A stretch of DNA of 64,000 bases from Rallus limicola (lineage: Eukaryota > Chordata > Aves > Gruiformes > Rallidae), in NCBI GenBank assembly GCA_022605955.1, contig JAKCOZ010000100.1:591616-655615 (forward strand). The letters are read 5' to 3'. This document shows positions 1 to 11,793 of the stretch, piece by piece. Positions within the stretch are counted from its first letter, which is position 1; each line of letters begins with the position of its first letter. A program made the translations under genes and the position numbers. The notes below the pieces were generated by a model. The model was not told the DNA's origin, did no database searches, and saw only the letters and a list, made by a program, of their open reading frames with translations.

Positions 1-38
1 CCGCTGCCTGTGCAAGCGCTGTGCCCCCAAGAGCTGAA

Positions 39-54
39 GGGGGGGGGGGGGGGG
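39..54 (+). repeat. Poly-G run (16 G)
   Basis: Sixteen consecutive G, followed by GA/GGGG-rich sequence to about position 76. It can form a quadruplex, and it is a common place for length errors. Confidence 0.9.
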
Positions 55-249
55 TTGGAGAGGGGAGAGGGGGGGGAGCTGTGGGGACATTGAGGCAGAG
101 TTTCTTGAAGTGTTTACTTGGAAACACTTTGCTTTAGGCCAAACAAAAGGCTGGGAGTGGTGACAGCCTGACCTGCTCCTCCTCAGCTCAGGCAGCGACG
201 CATGGTGAAGCCTGGGCATCTAAGGAAAATGGGTAATAAGGCTTCTTCT

Positions 250-706
250 GTCAGAGGAGCCATGGAGATGCTCAGGGCTGGAGCAGCTCCCCTCTGGAGA
301 GAGGCTGAGGGAGCTGGGCTGGGTCAGCCTGGAGAAGAGAAGGCTGTGGGGGGACCTCATTGCAGCCTGCCAGTCCCTGAAGGGAGCAGAGGAACAGGAG
401 GGGAATCAGCTTGTTCAAAGGGCAGAGCCTGGCAGGACAAGGGGGCTGGAGTGAAGCTGGAGGAGGGAAGGGTTAGAGGAGATCTGAGGGGGAAGTTCTG
501 TGCAGAGAGAGTGGGGAGGGGCTGGAAGGGGCTGCCCAGAGAGGGGGTGGGTGCCCCATCCCTGGAGGTGTTGAAGGCCAGGTTGGCTGGGGCCCTGGGC
601 AACCTTGTGTAGCTCCAGGCCTGGAGGTTGGTGTCCCTGCCTGTGTCAGGGGGGTTGGAGCTGTGTGATCCTTGGGGTCCCTTCCAATCCAGACCATTCT
701 ATGATT
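250..706 (+). mobile_element. CR1 group A fragment with 3' end
   Basis: 5'-truncated CR1. The first 360 bp read openly as the ORF2 C-terminus and stop at 612 after ALGNLV. Then comes the group A 3' UTR (CAACCTTGTGTAGCTCCAGG) ending in CATTCTATGATT. The WNRLPRE motif is changed to WKGLPREG, a change shared with most other group A copies, so it was probably present in the source element. Confidence 0.93.
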
Positions 707-880
707 CCCTTCCTCCTGCCCCCCACCCCAAAAAGCCCCCACCCCACCCCACAACCTGCTGCCTGTTCTGTTTGTGTTGTGTGGGCTGCCCCATGTCCGT
801 GGTGCGACAACGTGTGATGTGTCTGCGCTGGTTGGTAACAGCCCATGGGGAAGACCTTGTATTTGGGGTTGGACTTGGTT
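707..880. other. Short unique spacer
   Basis: C-rich then mixed sequence between two CR1 copies; no gene or motif recognised. Confidence 0.5.
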
Positions 881-1973
<1,093 letters not shown>

Positions 1974-2222
1974 AGAATCATGGAGTCTTTGAGGTTGGAA
2001 AACACCTTCAAGATCATCAAGTCCAACCCTGCACCACCTTAACCAGTAAACCATCTCCTGAAGAGCCACATCTACCCATTTTCTGGAACACCCCCAGGGG
2101 TGGTGACTTCACCACCTCCCTGGGCAGCCTGTTCCAATGCTTCACCACTCTTTCAGTGAAGAAGACTTTCCTGATCTCCAATCTAAACCTCCCCTGGCAC
2201 AACCTGAGACCAAGGGCAGGAT
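1974..2222 (-). mobile_element. Old CR1 3' fragment
   Basis: Starts AGAATCATGGAGTC and contains the reversed tail and the CCCTGGGCAGCCTGTTCCA segment that encodes the end of ORF2 on the minus strand. Diverged. Confidence 0.87.
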
Positions 2223-2325
2223 TCAACCTCATTCCAAAGGGTGGCTTCTGTTTGCTGGTAACCCCTACCCCATCATGCTTCAATTGTCTTCTACAAGATG
2301 TCCTTTATTCCTCCTTTTGAATTTT

Positions 2326-2690
2326 ATAGAATCATAGCATCACCTGGGTTGGAAGAGACCCTTTAGATCATGGAGTCCAACCACAGCCTAACCCCAACTA
2401 GCTCATGTCCTTAAGCACTTCATCTACACACCTTCTAAATACCTCCAGGGTCTAGCTCATGTCCTTAAGCACTTCATCTACACACCTTCTAAATACCTCC
2501 AGGGTCTAGCTCATGTCCTTAAGCAATTCATCTACACACCTTCTAAATACCTCCAGGGTCTAGCTCATGTCCTTAAGCAATTCATCTACACACCTTCTAA
2601 ATACCTCCAGGGATGGTGACTCCACCACCTGCCTAGGCAGCCAGTTCCACTGCTTGACAACCCTTTCAGTGAAGAACTTCTTCTTATCTA
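2326..2690 (-). mobile_element. Old CR1 3' fragment carrying an internal tandem expansion
   Basis: Starts ATAGAATCATAGCATCACC and ends after the reversed FFT-coding segment near 2690. A 54-bp segment of its own 3' region is repeated four times (see 2397-2612), so the element is about 160 bp longer than expected. Confidence 0.88.
2397..2612. repeat. 54-bp tandem repeat, 4 copies, inside an old CR1
   Basis: Units start at 2397, 2451, 2505 and 2559 with the core TAGCTCATGTCCTTAAGCA. Units 1-2 have AGCAC where units 3-4 have AGCAA, so the array grew in at least two steps. The repeated segment is CR1 3' sequence. Confidence 0.95.
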
Positions 2691-3283
2691 CTTGCATATC
2701 TCAGCTTGTATTAGATTGTGGGGTTTTTTTGGACCTGGGATGTAAAAGTGCAACATTTAATTCTCCAAACCCATGGGTCACGTTGGGTTCTTCTAGAAGA
2801 AATAAGGATGCTTTGGAAAACATCCCCCAGCAAGTTGCTGGAGACTCTTAAACCTCCCATGAAATCTTTCTTTCCATGGTTTCAAACCCTTGGAAAGCAG
2901 CACAGGGGTTGGTCCTACTGAATTAGTTTGTCAGGCCAGATACTTTGGCTCCATGCCTGAGTGATACCCAGCCCAGGGTTCTTCTGGGAACTAACATTGG
3001 GAGGAGTTAGCAAAGTGGAGAGTCAGGTTTGGAGTCCCAACTATTCACATGCCTTTGGTGAGCTGCCTTGGTGGCATGTGGAGAATCCTTCTAGCCCTGG
3101 GGATTATGGTTTTATGGTTTGCACGTGGGATTTGCTCTGAGCTCTTGGTTCTTTTTATAGAGGGACTATTCCTGGGGGGGTATTTCAGTGAGGGGATTTC
3201 TGACCTTTGAAGAAGAAGTCATTGAGTGGTAGAGTGGTGTAGAAAATCTGCAGTGACTTTGCTAGGTGGTCCTTGTTAAAAAT
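2691..3283. other. Unique intronic DNA
   Basis: No repeat family or exon recognised. One-frame ORFs of about 70-90 codons lack splice signals and similarity. Confidence 0.5.
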
Positions 3284-4136
3284 TCATAGAATCATAGAAT
3301 GGCCTGGGTTGGAAGGGACCCCAAGGATCACAGAGCTCCAACCCCCCCTGCCACAGGCAGGGCCACCAACCTCCAGCCCTGCAGCTACACAAGGTTGCCC
3401 AGGGCCCCAGCCAACCTGGCCTTCAACACCTCCAGGGATGGGGCACCCACCCCCTCTCTGGGCAGCCCCTTCCAGCCCCTCACCACTCTCTCTGCAAAGA
3501 ACTTCCCCCTCAGATCTCCTCTAACCCTTCCCTCCTCCAGCTTCACTCCAGCCCCCTTGTCCTGCCAGGCTCTGCCCTTTGAACAAGCTGATTCCCCTCC
3601 TGTTCCTCTGCTCCCTTCAGGGACTGGCAGGCTGCAATGAGGTCCCCCCACAGCCTTCTCTTCTCCAGGCTGACCCAGCCCAGCTCCCTCAGCCTCTCTC
3701 CATAGGGGAGCTGCTCCAGCCCTCTGATCATCTCCATGGCTCCTCTGACCCCTCTCCAACAGTTCCCCATCTCTCTTGTCCTGGGGCCCCAGCTCTGGAC
3801 ACAGGACTCCAGCTGGGGCCTCCTGAGGGCAGAGCAGAGAGGGACAATCTTCTCCCTGTCCCTGCTGCCACCCCTCTGCTGATGGAGCCCAGGATCCCAT
3901 CACCCTTCCCAGCTGCAAGAGCCACTGCTGGCTCCTGTGGAGTTCCTCACCCACCATGACACCCAGGTCCTTCTCAGCAGGGCTGCTCTCCAGGAGCTCT
4001 TCTCCCAGTCTCTAAATATCTCTGGGATTCCTCCAGCCCAAGTGCAACACCTCACACTTCCCAGTGTTGACCCTCATGAGGTTCACCCAGACCCACCTTT
4101 CCAGCCTGTCAAGATCCCTCTGGATCATCCATTCCT
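3284..4136 (-). mobile_element. CR1 group A, long copy (about 850 bp)
   Basis: The tail TCATAGAATCATAGAATGGC is at the left; the truncated 5' end is near 4136. The minus strand is open for 190 codons (3385-3957), covering the RT thumb/connection region ([12 protein letters not shown], then PELGPQDK) to the ORF2 end ALGNLV. It extends further 5' than other group A copies here. Confidence 0.93.
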
Positions 4137-4374
4137 TGGTCTAGGACGTTGCTTCTTGGGGTGATTTATCAGTGCCATATATTGGAGCTGTGCTGAGAGA
4201 TCTCCTTTGGTGGGATGGCTTCTTGGTGTGCTTGCTTTGATGCTGATTAGAGAGGGTGCAAGAAGCCTCACACCCTGAGGAGATTGTTCTCCTGGAGCTT
4301 GCCAAGAGAAGCACTTTTGGATCATCTTCAATTGCTAAAAGCCCTTTGCAGAACAGAGTTACATCGTTGGCCAG

Positions 4375-4416
4375 GGATTTAGGAGAATGGATTTAGGAGA
4401 ATGGATTTAGGAGAAT
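4375..4416. repeat. 14-bp tandem repeat, 3 perfect copies
   Basis: GGATTTAGGAGAAT at 4375, 4389 and 4403, followed by a partial GGAT. Confidence 0.93.
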
Positions 4417-4454
4417 GGATCCAGTGGGGCTGGTGGTAGGTCTAATAGAGAAGG

Positions 4455-4600
4455 TGAGGTGGAAATAACCCCACAGAGAGGGTTATGCAAATAAGAGGTA
4501 ACCTAAGCAATAGAGTATTTTATTAACTAATAATGCTCAGCACTAATTGTCTTTAGGAGACAGTGCAAACATTAATTAAGTTGCTACCACCTGTGAGGTA
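4455..4600. promoter_or_regulatory. Candidate conserved noncoding element with octamer motif
   Basis: AT-rich unique block containing TTATGCAAATAAG (a POU/octamer ATGCAAAT site), TATTTTATTAACTAATAATG and ACATTAATTAAG homeodomain-type cores close together. Candidate by composition only; conservation was not tested. Confidence 0.3.
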
Positions 4601-4728
4601 GGGAGAGGAGGAATAGCCAAGTTTTATGTGCAGGAGAGCTGATGAGGCACTAAAACCCTGTGCCTGTTGTAGGGGGCTGAGGAGTCCCATGGGTTTTGGT
4701 TGGGCTCTTTGCTAACATCTGCAGAAGA

Positions 4729-5510
4729 TCACAGAATCACAGAATCACAGACTCACAGGGGTTGGAAGGGACCTCCAGAGATCATCAGGTGCAACCCCCC
4801 TGCCAAAGCAGGGTCCCTAGGACAGGGCACACAGGGAGGCATCCAGATGGGGCTGGAATCTCTCCAGAGAAGGAGACTCCACACCCCCCTGGGCAGCCTG
4901 GCCCAGGGCTCCCTCATCCTCATTGGGAAAAAGTTCTTCCCCAGATTGGTGTGGGACTCCCTGTGCTCCAACTTGAGGCCATCACCCCTTGTCCTGTCCC
5001 CACAGACACTGAGAAGAGGCTGCCCATGTCCCCCTTGTCCCACCCTTCAGCTATTGATCCCCATTGATCAGATCCCCTCTCAGGCTGCTTCTCTCCAGGC
5101 TGAACAGCCCCAGCTCCCTCAGCCTTTCCTCCCAGGGGAGATGCTCCAGGCCCTTCAGCATCTCCAGAGCCTCCTCTGGACTCTCTCCAGGAGATCCCTG
5201 TCTTTTCTATCCCAGGGAGCTCAGCACTGGACACAACACTCCAGGTGGGACCTGAGCAGGGCAGAGCAGAGGGGGAGGATCCCCTCCTGGGACCTGCTGC
5301 CCACACTCCTCCTGATGCCCCCCAGGATGCCATGGGCTCTCTCAGCCCCCAGGGCACACTGCTGGCTCATGGCCACCCTGTCACCCACCAGGACCCCCAG
5401 CTCCTTCTCCACAGAGCTCCTCTCCAGCAGGTCACCCCCAGCCTGTCCTGCTTCCAGCAGTTCTTCCTTCCCAGGTGCCAGACTCTCCCCTTGCATTTGT
5501 TGAACCTCAC
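4729..5510 (-). mobile_element. CR1 group B, about 780 bp
   Basis: The tail has three CR1 octamers at 4729-4757, then the reversed TTTGGCAGGG... 3' UTR, then ORF2 C-terminal sequence up to the region encoding EELLEAGQAGGDLLERSSVEK. ORF2 is split across frames, so the copy is dead. Confidence 0.94.
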
Positions 5511-5854
5511 CAGTGCTGTGTGGTGCCTTCAGGTTGCCTTCTGGTTTTTAATCCAAAAATGGGACTTCTGGTGGAGTTGGGTGGTTTTAAACTGTTTGAA
5601 GGTCAGCTTCAAAGAGAAAAAGCAGAGATTGTATGGTTTCCTTTTAATTCTAAGCATCCATGCTTGGTACCAGAATGGGATGTTTGGCAACCCTACAAGG
5701 ACTACCAAGATGCTTTGTCTTCTTCTGAAGATATGTCTGTGCTCAGCAAGGTAAAGGCTGCCTTGTTTTGGAGGAGAAGCTGGAGCAAGGGTGTGAGTAC
5801 CACCTCCATTTGGGGTGGGAATAGAAATATTGTCCTAGCTGAATCAGAGTTGTA
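5511..5854. other. Unique intronic DNA
   Basis: No feature recognised; the sequence leads into the 148-bp array. Confidence 0.45.
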
Positions 5855-6270
5855 GGAGCAAGGTGGTCTCCAGGGGAATTAGATGAAGAGAAGATAAAGG
5901 TGGGCTTCTTCAGGACCCTCACAGCTGTATGACCAATGGATAAGAAATTGTAGGTCAACTCTTCCTAGCAGTTCTTTACAGGAGCAGGATCCTGGGGATG
6001 AAGGAGCAAGGTGGTCTCCAGGGAAATTAGATGAAGAGAAGATAAAGGTGGGCTTCTTCAGGACCCTCACAGCTGTATGACCAATGGCTAAGAAATTGTA
6101 GGTCAACTTTTCCTAGCAGTTCTTTACAGGAGCAGGATCCTGAGGATGAAGGAGCAAGGTGGTCTCCAGGGAAATTAGATGAAGAGAAGATAAAGGTGGG
6201 CTTCTTCAGGACCCTCAGGGCCGTGTGACCAATGGATAAGGTCAACTTCTTCTAGTGGCTCTTTGCAGGA
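5855..6270. repeat. 148-bp tandem repeat, about 2.8 copies
   Basis: Units begin GGAGCAAGGTGGTCTCCAGG at 5855, 6003 and 6151 (period 148). The third is partial and lacks GAAATTGTA near 6240. Few differences separate units, so the expansion is recent. No similarity to CR1 was seen. Confidence 0.94.
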
Positions 6271-6367
6271 AAGAAGTGGTTTGGCTTTTCCAATGTTCAT
6301 CCCAAATGACAGCAAGTTCTGCTGGAATTATGCTCTTCCTTACAGTATTGTCTCTCTGTCCCTCTGT

Positions 6368-6603
6368 AGGTGGGAGGTTGGAAGGTTGGAAGGTAGGTAA
6401 GGAGTTGGAAGGTTGGAAGGTAGGTAAGGAGTTGGAAGGTTGGAAGGTAGGTAAGGAGTTGGAAGGTTGGAAGGTTGGTAAGGAGTTGGAAGGTTGGAAG
6501 GTAGGTAAAGAGTTGGAAGGTTGGAAGGTAGGTAAGGAGTTGGGAGGTTGGAAGGTAGGTAAGGAGTTGGGAGGTTGGAAGGTTGGTAAGGAGTTGGAAG
6601 GTT
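6368..6603. repeat. 27-bp minisatellite, about 8.7 copies
   Basis: Unit TTGGAAGG-TTGGAAGG-TAGGTAAGGAG, itself built from a GGAAGGT sub-repeat. Because 27 is a multiple of 3, one frame stays open as EGWKVGKEL repeats on the + strand and the minus strand is open too. This is an array property, not evidence of a gene. Confidence 0.95.
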
Positions 6604-7830
6604 CCTTGAAAGAGGTGGAACAGGAAAGACATGAGTTGAGCTACCAGCAAGTGTGATGGGGCCACAATGTTTATAGTGAAGGGACAGTGCCAAAAGGCTC
6701 AAGGAGGAATTTGAAGGAGCATCACAAGTGTCTTGGCCAAAGCAAGAGAGAAGACCTGAACGGGCTGTCGTGGTCCTCTTGACCCTCATGGTATTCACAG
6801 GGACATCCTGGGGAGTACCCCTTGGCATCACAGTAGCACATCTTCCACGCCATCACTCTGCATCACCCAGGCAGGCTAGGAGAGGACCTCCTGGCTTGAA
6901 AGAGCTGAATCCACCTGCCATGACCTTGGTGAACGTCAAGAAGCCAGGGATGCAAGTCATATTGTTGGAGTGAAGGAGAAAGGAGCAGGTTTTCATCAAA
7001 AGATCTGGAGGAGAAGGGGGAGACCTGAAATAACTCTGCTGTGAACTGGGACACTTGTTGTTGCTGGAACAGCTTGGTAATAGTAGGAGGCTGGTCTGGG
7101 AATGTGGAGAGCGTCACTCCTGCCACGGTGTCAAGTTCTCAGTTGGCTTCACAGCCAAGTTTCTCTTCTGCCTTTTTGGATGAACTTGGTGTTAAAAGTT
7201 GAAGGGTGGGATTTTCCAAAGCTCATCTCTGGAGGGTGGGTTTGCTCACCTGCTTCTCACAAGCTTTTTAGGAACTCATAGCAGTACTCACTAAGGGGTT
7301 GGCACTGAGTGTAAGTTGTCCCAACCTTGGTCTTTAGTCTCCTACTGGACTTGGTGAGTTGAAAACAACCCATGCAGGAGGGCTTCAGCTGAGCCAGTGC
7401 TGAGGAGCAGGGGGCTTTCATGGATCTTCTGCTTTAGGTGCTGCTGATGGAAGTGATCCCTCACCAGTTTCTCCTTCCAGGCTGGACTTCCCAAATCAGA
7501 AGTAAGCTGGAACTGGATTGTCTTACACAAGGCAGGCAGCATGATGGAAACACAGCCATGCTTATACAGCTGGTGCTGGTTGGTCATGGTGCAGGTTGGT
7601 CATGATGCTCTGGCTGCATCTCACCATGTCCCATGCTGCTGTCCTTCATGCTGAGCTGCTCCTGTGGGTCTGGAGATTGAAGAGACACTGCTGCTCTAAA
7701 CTGTACTGCAGAGGCATTTTTCTCCCTGAGAATAAAAGTGTCTGGTCCTTCTACCTTTGGTATGGAGGGTGGGTGGCACAAGGTCCTCTTTGGCTTAGGA
7801 ATTATCCTTCTCTTGTAAGAGTGAGAGATG
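6604..7830. other. Unique intronic DNA
   Basis: About 1.2 kb without repeat, RNA gene or convincing exon. Short ORFs (up to 87 codons) lack splice context and similarity. Confidence 0.5.
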
Positions 7831-8145
7831 GGAATCAGCTTTAGAAAAGGGTAGACAATGGCAGGACAAGGGGATGGAGTGAAGCTGGAGGAGGGAAGGG
7901 TTAGAGGAGATCTGAGGGGGAAGTTCTTTGCAGAGAGAGTGGGGAGGGGCTGGAACAGGCTGCCCAGAGAGGTGGTGGGTGCCCCATCCCTGAAGGTGTT
8001 GAAGGCCAGGTTGTCTGGGGGCCCTGGGCAACCTTGTGTAGCTCCAGGCCTGGAGGTTGGTGTCCCTGCCTGTGTCAGGGGGGGGTTGGAACTCTGTGAT
8101 CCTTGGGTTCCCTTCCAACCCAGACCAGTCTATGATTCCATGATT
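7831..8145 (+). mobile_element. CR1 group A 3' fragment
   Basis: Starts in ORF2 at GGAATCAGCTT; the expected TTCAAAGGGCAGAG is replaced by a diverged stretch. Continues through the group A 3' UTR to CTATGATTCCATGATT. It retains WNRLPREVV, the ancestral motif, unlike most group A copies here. Confidence 0.92.
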
Positions 8146-8551
8146 TAAAAACTGTATTTCATGATGAAATGGAGACCTGGCAGCTCTACCTAAGATTCTT
8201 GTTGCTTTTTCTTCTTGTCTCCCTTATGGGGGGGTATTTCTGGCCCTACTTTAATTTCTTTTCTTGGATTGAATGTTCATCGTCTTGGGAAGTTGACACC
8301 TTGGGTTTCTCTCTGTGTGACCTTTCCCCAAGTGCAGTAATGCAATAGCAAGGAAAGAAGGGCTTTAAAGGGAAGACTCCTCCAACCTAAATCATCTTTT
8401 CTTGATTGAACCAACGTGGAAGAGAAAGAGTTTGCCCTCTCCCTATAAAATGGGTCAATATTTCTTTCTTGCCCTGCTTCCTGCTTCCTTTCTCTGCAGG
8501 GAAACACTGATGGTGCAGGGAGAGCAGAGATGCCATTGTTTTCCTTTGGAA
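8146..8551. other. Unique intronic DNA
   Basis: T-rich; nothing recognised. Confidence 0.45.
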
Positions 8552-8719
8552 ATCATAGAATCACAGGGTTGGAAGGGAGCTCCAGAGATCATCAGGTCCA
8601 ACCCCCCTGCCAAAGCAGGGTCCCTAGGACAGGGCACACAGGTCGGTGTCCAGATGGGTCTTGAGTATCTCCAGAGAAGGAGACTCCACACCCCCTGGGC
8701 AGCCTGGCCCAGGGCTCTG
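8552..8719 (-). mobile_element. CR1 group B 3' end only
   Basis: The 168-bp 3' tail and 3' UTR stop abruptly after GGCCCAGGGCTC. A very short 5'-truncated insertion. Confidence 0.92.
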
Positions 8720-8820
8720 TCAAATACTTTTATTTATTTTTATATGTTGATAATTCTTCCTCTTCCAATTGCTGATGTTGTTCTTCTGCAAGGCTTGGTT
8801 GTGCTGGGTATTTTAGGACA

Positions 8821-9318
8821 TCACAGAATCCCAAGGTTGGAAAAGACCTTGAAGATCAAGTCCAAGCGTCCCTGTCCTGTGCTAAACCAGATCCCTGAGC
8901 ACCTCATCTCCCTGTCTGTTAAACACACCCAGGGGTAGGGACTCAGCCCCCTCCCTGGGCAGCCTGTGCCAGGCCCTGGCCCTGTCTCAGGCCCTGACCC
9001 TGTTCTAGGCCCCTATTCTAGGCCCATCTCAGGCCCTGACCCTGCTCCAGGCCCGTTCCAGGTCCTGACAAGCCTCTGTTTCACATCCTCACAACTCTTT
9101 CAGGGAAGAACTTGTCCCTCCCAGCTGAGCTGACCCTGCCCTGGGGCAGCTTGAGCCCATTGCCCCTTGTCCCAGCTCCTGGCCCCTGGCTGAAGAGACC
9201 AGCGCCCACCTCTCTGCACCCTCCTGGCAGGGCAGGGGAGGTGGGCAGAAGGTCTCCCCTCAGCCTCCTCTTCTCCAGCCTCAACAGCCTCAGCTCCCTC
9301 AGCCACTCCTCATCTGAC
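8821..9318 (-). mobile_element. CR1 group C with internal array
   Basis: Tail TCACAGAATCCCAAGG, then reversed TTTAGCACAGGACAGG, a GC-rich array (about 8950-9058) and ORF2 sequence to 9318. The array sits where the WNR/LPRE codons should meet. The last part (CAACAGCCTCAGC...CATCTGACATGG) is more diverged. Confidence 0.92.
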
Positions 9319-10468
9319 ATGGTGAGCAGTGGAGCTGTCAGAATCTCAAGTCCATGCTGCACTACCTCGGGGGAGGCCTGAGGAGCTCAGGACCAGGACA
9401 GGCCCTACTCAGACCTATAGAGACCATGGGAGGATGCCTGTTGGTTTTAGTGGGACTTGTCTCCACCCATGTCTTTGGGCTTGAGCAGATGTTTTGCTCT
9501 GTGTAACGTGGCACCTTAGCTTTTTGGTGGGCATAAGGTACAAAGAATTAATACCCCTCTGAGAAGCAGAAGTTGTGTTTGCTCTTTAGCAATGGTCACA
9601 GTTTTGTTCCCTCTAATTTGAGTGGGGAATAAAGCATTGTCCATGCCTGCCCTTACTCTCCATACCTCTTCCTTTAGTGGAGAAGCAAGAGGAAAGAGCT
9701 GGTTGACCTTCATCCCAAACTCACCATCCCTCTGCTTGGTAGCTCCTTTGCCCTAGTTCAGGACACAGGCCCTTGTTGCTTGCAGGCAAGTGTTGTGCTC
9801 AAGGGTGAGTGTTGACATGACTCCTTGTGTGGCCAGGATCTTAATCCAGTGGCCTCACATGGTAGTTTGGGAACCACCACTGAGCTGTGACTCTGGTGGG
9901 TATTATTAGAAACGATGTGGTCATGTTCAAGCCACAGAAACATCTCTTGGCATTTGAGGACTAGTGACTGTAAAATTATCCCCCTAAGAGAGAGCAGGAA
10001 GCTCTTCCTCCTTGGGTTCCTTGGGTGGAGACTCAGAGCTACCAGTGGCTGCTTGGAGTTAGGCAGGACTTGGACCTCTAGGATTTATTTGTAGGTGTAG
10101 GTGAAGAGTAGATGTTTCTCCATCTGAAATAGCTGCTTGGTATAATAACAAGCAAGAGCATGTGCCCTTCTTCCTGAGCCTCTGGAAAACCCTTGTAGAG
10201 CTGTCAATAAAATGATTACCTGACAGCCTTGGAAGGGAAATTAAAATTTATCAAGTCTTCCCACCCCTGTCTAGGCTGGCTTGTCAAACTTGGAGGCAGG
10301 AGAAGTGAGATTTCGTCTTCTTCTTTCCTTCTCCAACCCTGACATCGCTGGGTGATCCCAGGGAGGTGTGCTCTGCTCATCTGTCACTCAGGCTTTAGAA
10401 AATTAGGTGTAGTTGCAGAAGAAAATGCTGTTTCCTTCAGTTTGTGCTTTTGGAGACTCTGGGATGAC
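9319..10468. other. Unique intronic DNA
   Basis: About 1.15 kb with no repeat or exon recognised. Contains a small AT-rich element candidate at 10190-10260. Confidence 0.5.
10190..10260. promoter_or_regulatory. Candidate noncoding element with paired TGACAG sites
   Basis: GCTGTCA (10200-10206) and TGACAGC (10221-10227) are inverted around AATAAAATGATTACC, followed by AAATTAAAATTTATCAAG. TGACAG is the MEIS/TGIF core and TGATT a PBX half site. The motif match is seen; a regulatory role is inference. Confidence 0.25.
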
Positions 10469-10980
10469 CCACCTGGAGTGTTGTGTCCAGTGCTGGGCTC
10501 CCTGGGATAGAAAAGACAGGGATCTCCTGGAGAGAGTCCAGAGGAGGCTCTGGAGATGCTGAAGGGCCTGGAGCATCTCCCCTGGAAGGAAAGGCTGAGG
10601 GAGCTGGGGCTGTTCAGCCTGGAGAGAAGCAGCCTGAGAGGGGATCTGATCAATGGGGATCAATAGCTGAAGGGTGGGACCCAGGGGGACATGGGCAGCC
10701 TCTTCTCAGTGTGTATGGGGACAGGACAAGGGGTGATGGCCTCAAGTTGGAGCACAGGGAGTTCCACCCCAACGTGGGGAAGAACTTCTTCCCAGTGAGG
10801 GTGAGGGAGCCCTGGGCCAGGCTGCCCAGGGGGGTGTGGAGTCTCCTTCTCTGGAGATACTCAAAACCCATCTGGATGCCTCCCTGTGTGCCCTGTCCTA
10901 GGGAGCTGCTTTGGCAGGGGGGTTGGACCTGATGATCTCTGGAGCTCCCTTCCAACCCCTGTGAGTCTGTGATTCTCTGA
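10469..10980 (+). mobile_element. CR1 group B
   Basis: Runs from ACCTGGAGTGTTGTGTCCAG to the tail GTCTGTGATTCTCTGA. ORF2 is broken into two frames, 10483-10932 being the longest at 149 codons. Confidence 0.94.
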
Positions 10981-11109
10981 TGGATAAAAGCTTGGAAGGG
11001 GGTGGTGAAAGGAGAAAAAAAACACAACCCCACCACCACCCCAGCACCCCACCAAGCCACCCCAGGATAATCTATAGCAACTGTCACCCTGCAAACTACT
11101 CCCATTTCA

Positions 11110-11540
11110 TAGGGCTGGGTTGGGTGTCAGGGAGCGATCGATGCTTCTCGTCCCAGCGTTATAAAAACCAGCTGGTTGTGTTGCTTGAGTGAGTTTTAAG
11201 AAGAGCAGGGTCTCCATCTTCCCTCTAATAGGCCTTTGACAGTCTGCAGCACGGAGAGGCTTCGTCTTAGTCTTGACAGTGTTGTCATTAAACACCAGGT
11301 AGCGTGGAACAACAAGAGAACACCGCTTCGGAGCGCCGGGGAACACGCGCCTTTGACAGGTGTGATTTGTCATCCTGGAGCTGCCCAAACTCCCTTCAAG
11401 CCTGAGATCCAGGCAGCTGCTTCAAGTGACTTATTGCCCCTGTCTCAGCCTCTGGTTGTGATTTGATAATCGGGAAATGGTTGTCAAAGATGAATTCCCA
11501 CCTCGGATTCGGCGCTGGGCTGGGAAAGTAAATGAAAAGG
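11110..11540. promoter_or_regulatory. Candidate conserved noncoding element (CpG-containing)
   Basis: Unique DNA with CpGs unusual for its surroundings (GAGCGATCGATGC, CTTCGGAGCGCCGG, AACACGCGCC, GGATTCGGCGC). Two copies of CCTTTGACAG (near 11232 and 11350) contain the TCF/LEF core CTTTGA. No ORF with splice context. Regulatory status is inferred from composition. Confidence 0.35.
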
Positions 11541-11555
11541 TGGGGAAAACATTCC

Positions 11556-11612
11556 CCTCCTCCTCCTCTTCGTCCTCCTCGTCCTCCTCCTCCTCCTCCT
11601 TCTCCTCCTCCT
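11556..11612. repeat. (TCC)n microsatellite
   Basis: Interrupted TCC/TCG triplets; open as poly-Ser on + and poly-Glu on - purely because of the triplet period. Confidence 0.93.
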
Positions 11613-11770
11613 GCCCTATTGAATGGATTAAAGACCTGGGGTGGGATGAGGAGGATGGAAACAACAGGGTTGTGTGGGGTTTGTTTTTCTTTCAACTAAC
11701 TTGCCCTCTTGGCTTTGAGGAGGTAGAGGAACGAGGCTTGAGATGCTGCTGTGGTGAGATGAATCAGGAT

Positions 11771-11793
11771 TGTAGGGGTTGGAAGGGACCTCC
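11771..11793 (-). mobile_element. 23-bp CR1 tail fragment abutting an opposite CR1
   Basis: TGTAGGGGTTGGAAGGGACC is a reversed CR1 3' end, fused without spacer to a + strand group A body (CCCTATAAAGAGAGGC). Confidence 0.75.

Larger units (their letters stand above)
4137..4728. other. Unique intronic DNA with a small array and an element candidate
   Basis: Holds a 14-bp triplet repeat (4375-4416) and the noncoding-element candidate at 4455-4600. No coding exon recognised. Confidence 0.5.
10981..11770. other. Unique DNA with a CpG-containing element candidate and a TCC repeat
   Basis: See the candidate at 11110-11540 and the microsatellite at 11556-11612. No coding exon recognised. Confidence 0.5.

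Noticed and set aside
6255..6656. Repeat protein EGWKVGKEL (133 codons)
   Set aside because: The frame is open because the minisatellite unit is 27 bp; the flanking frame has no gene features.
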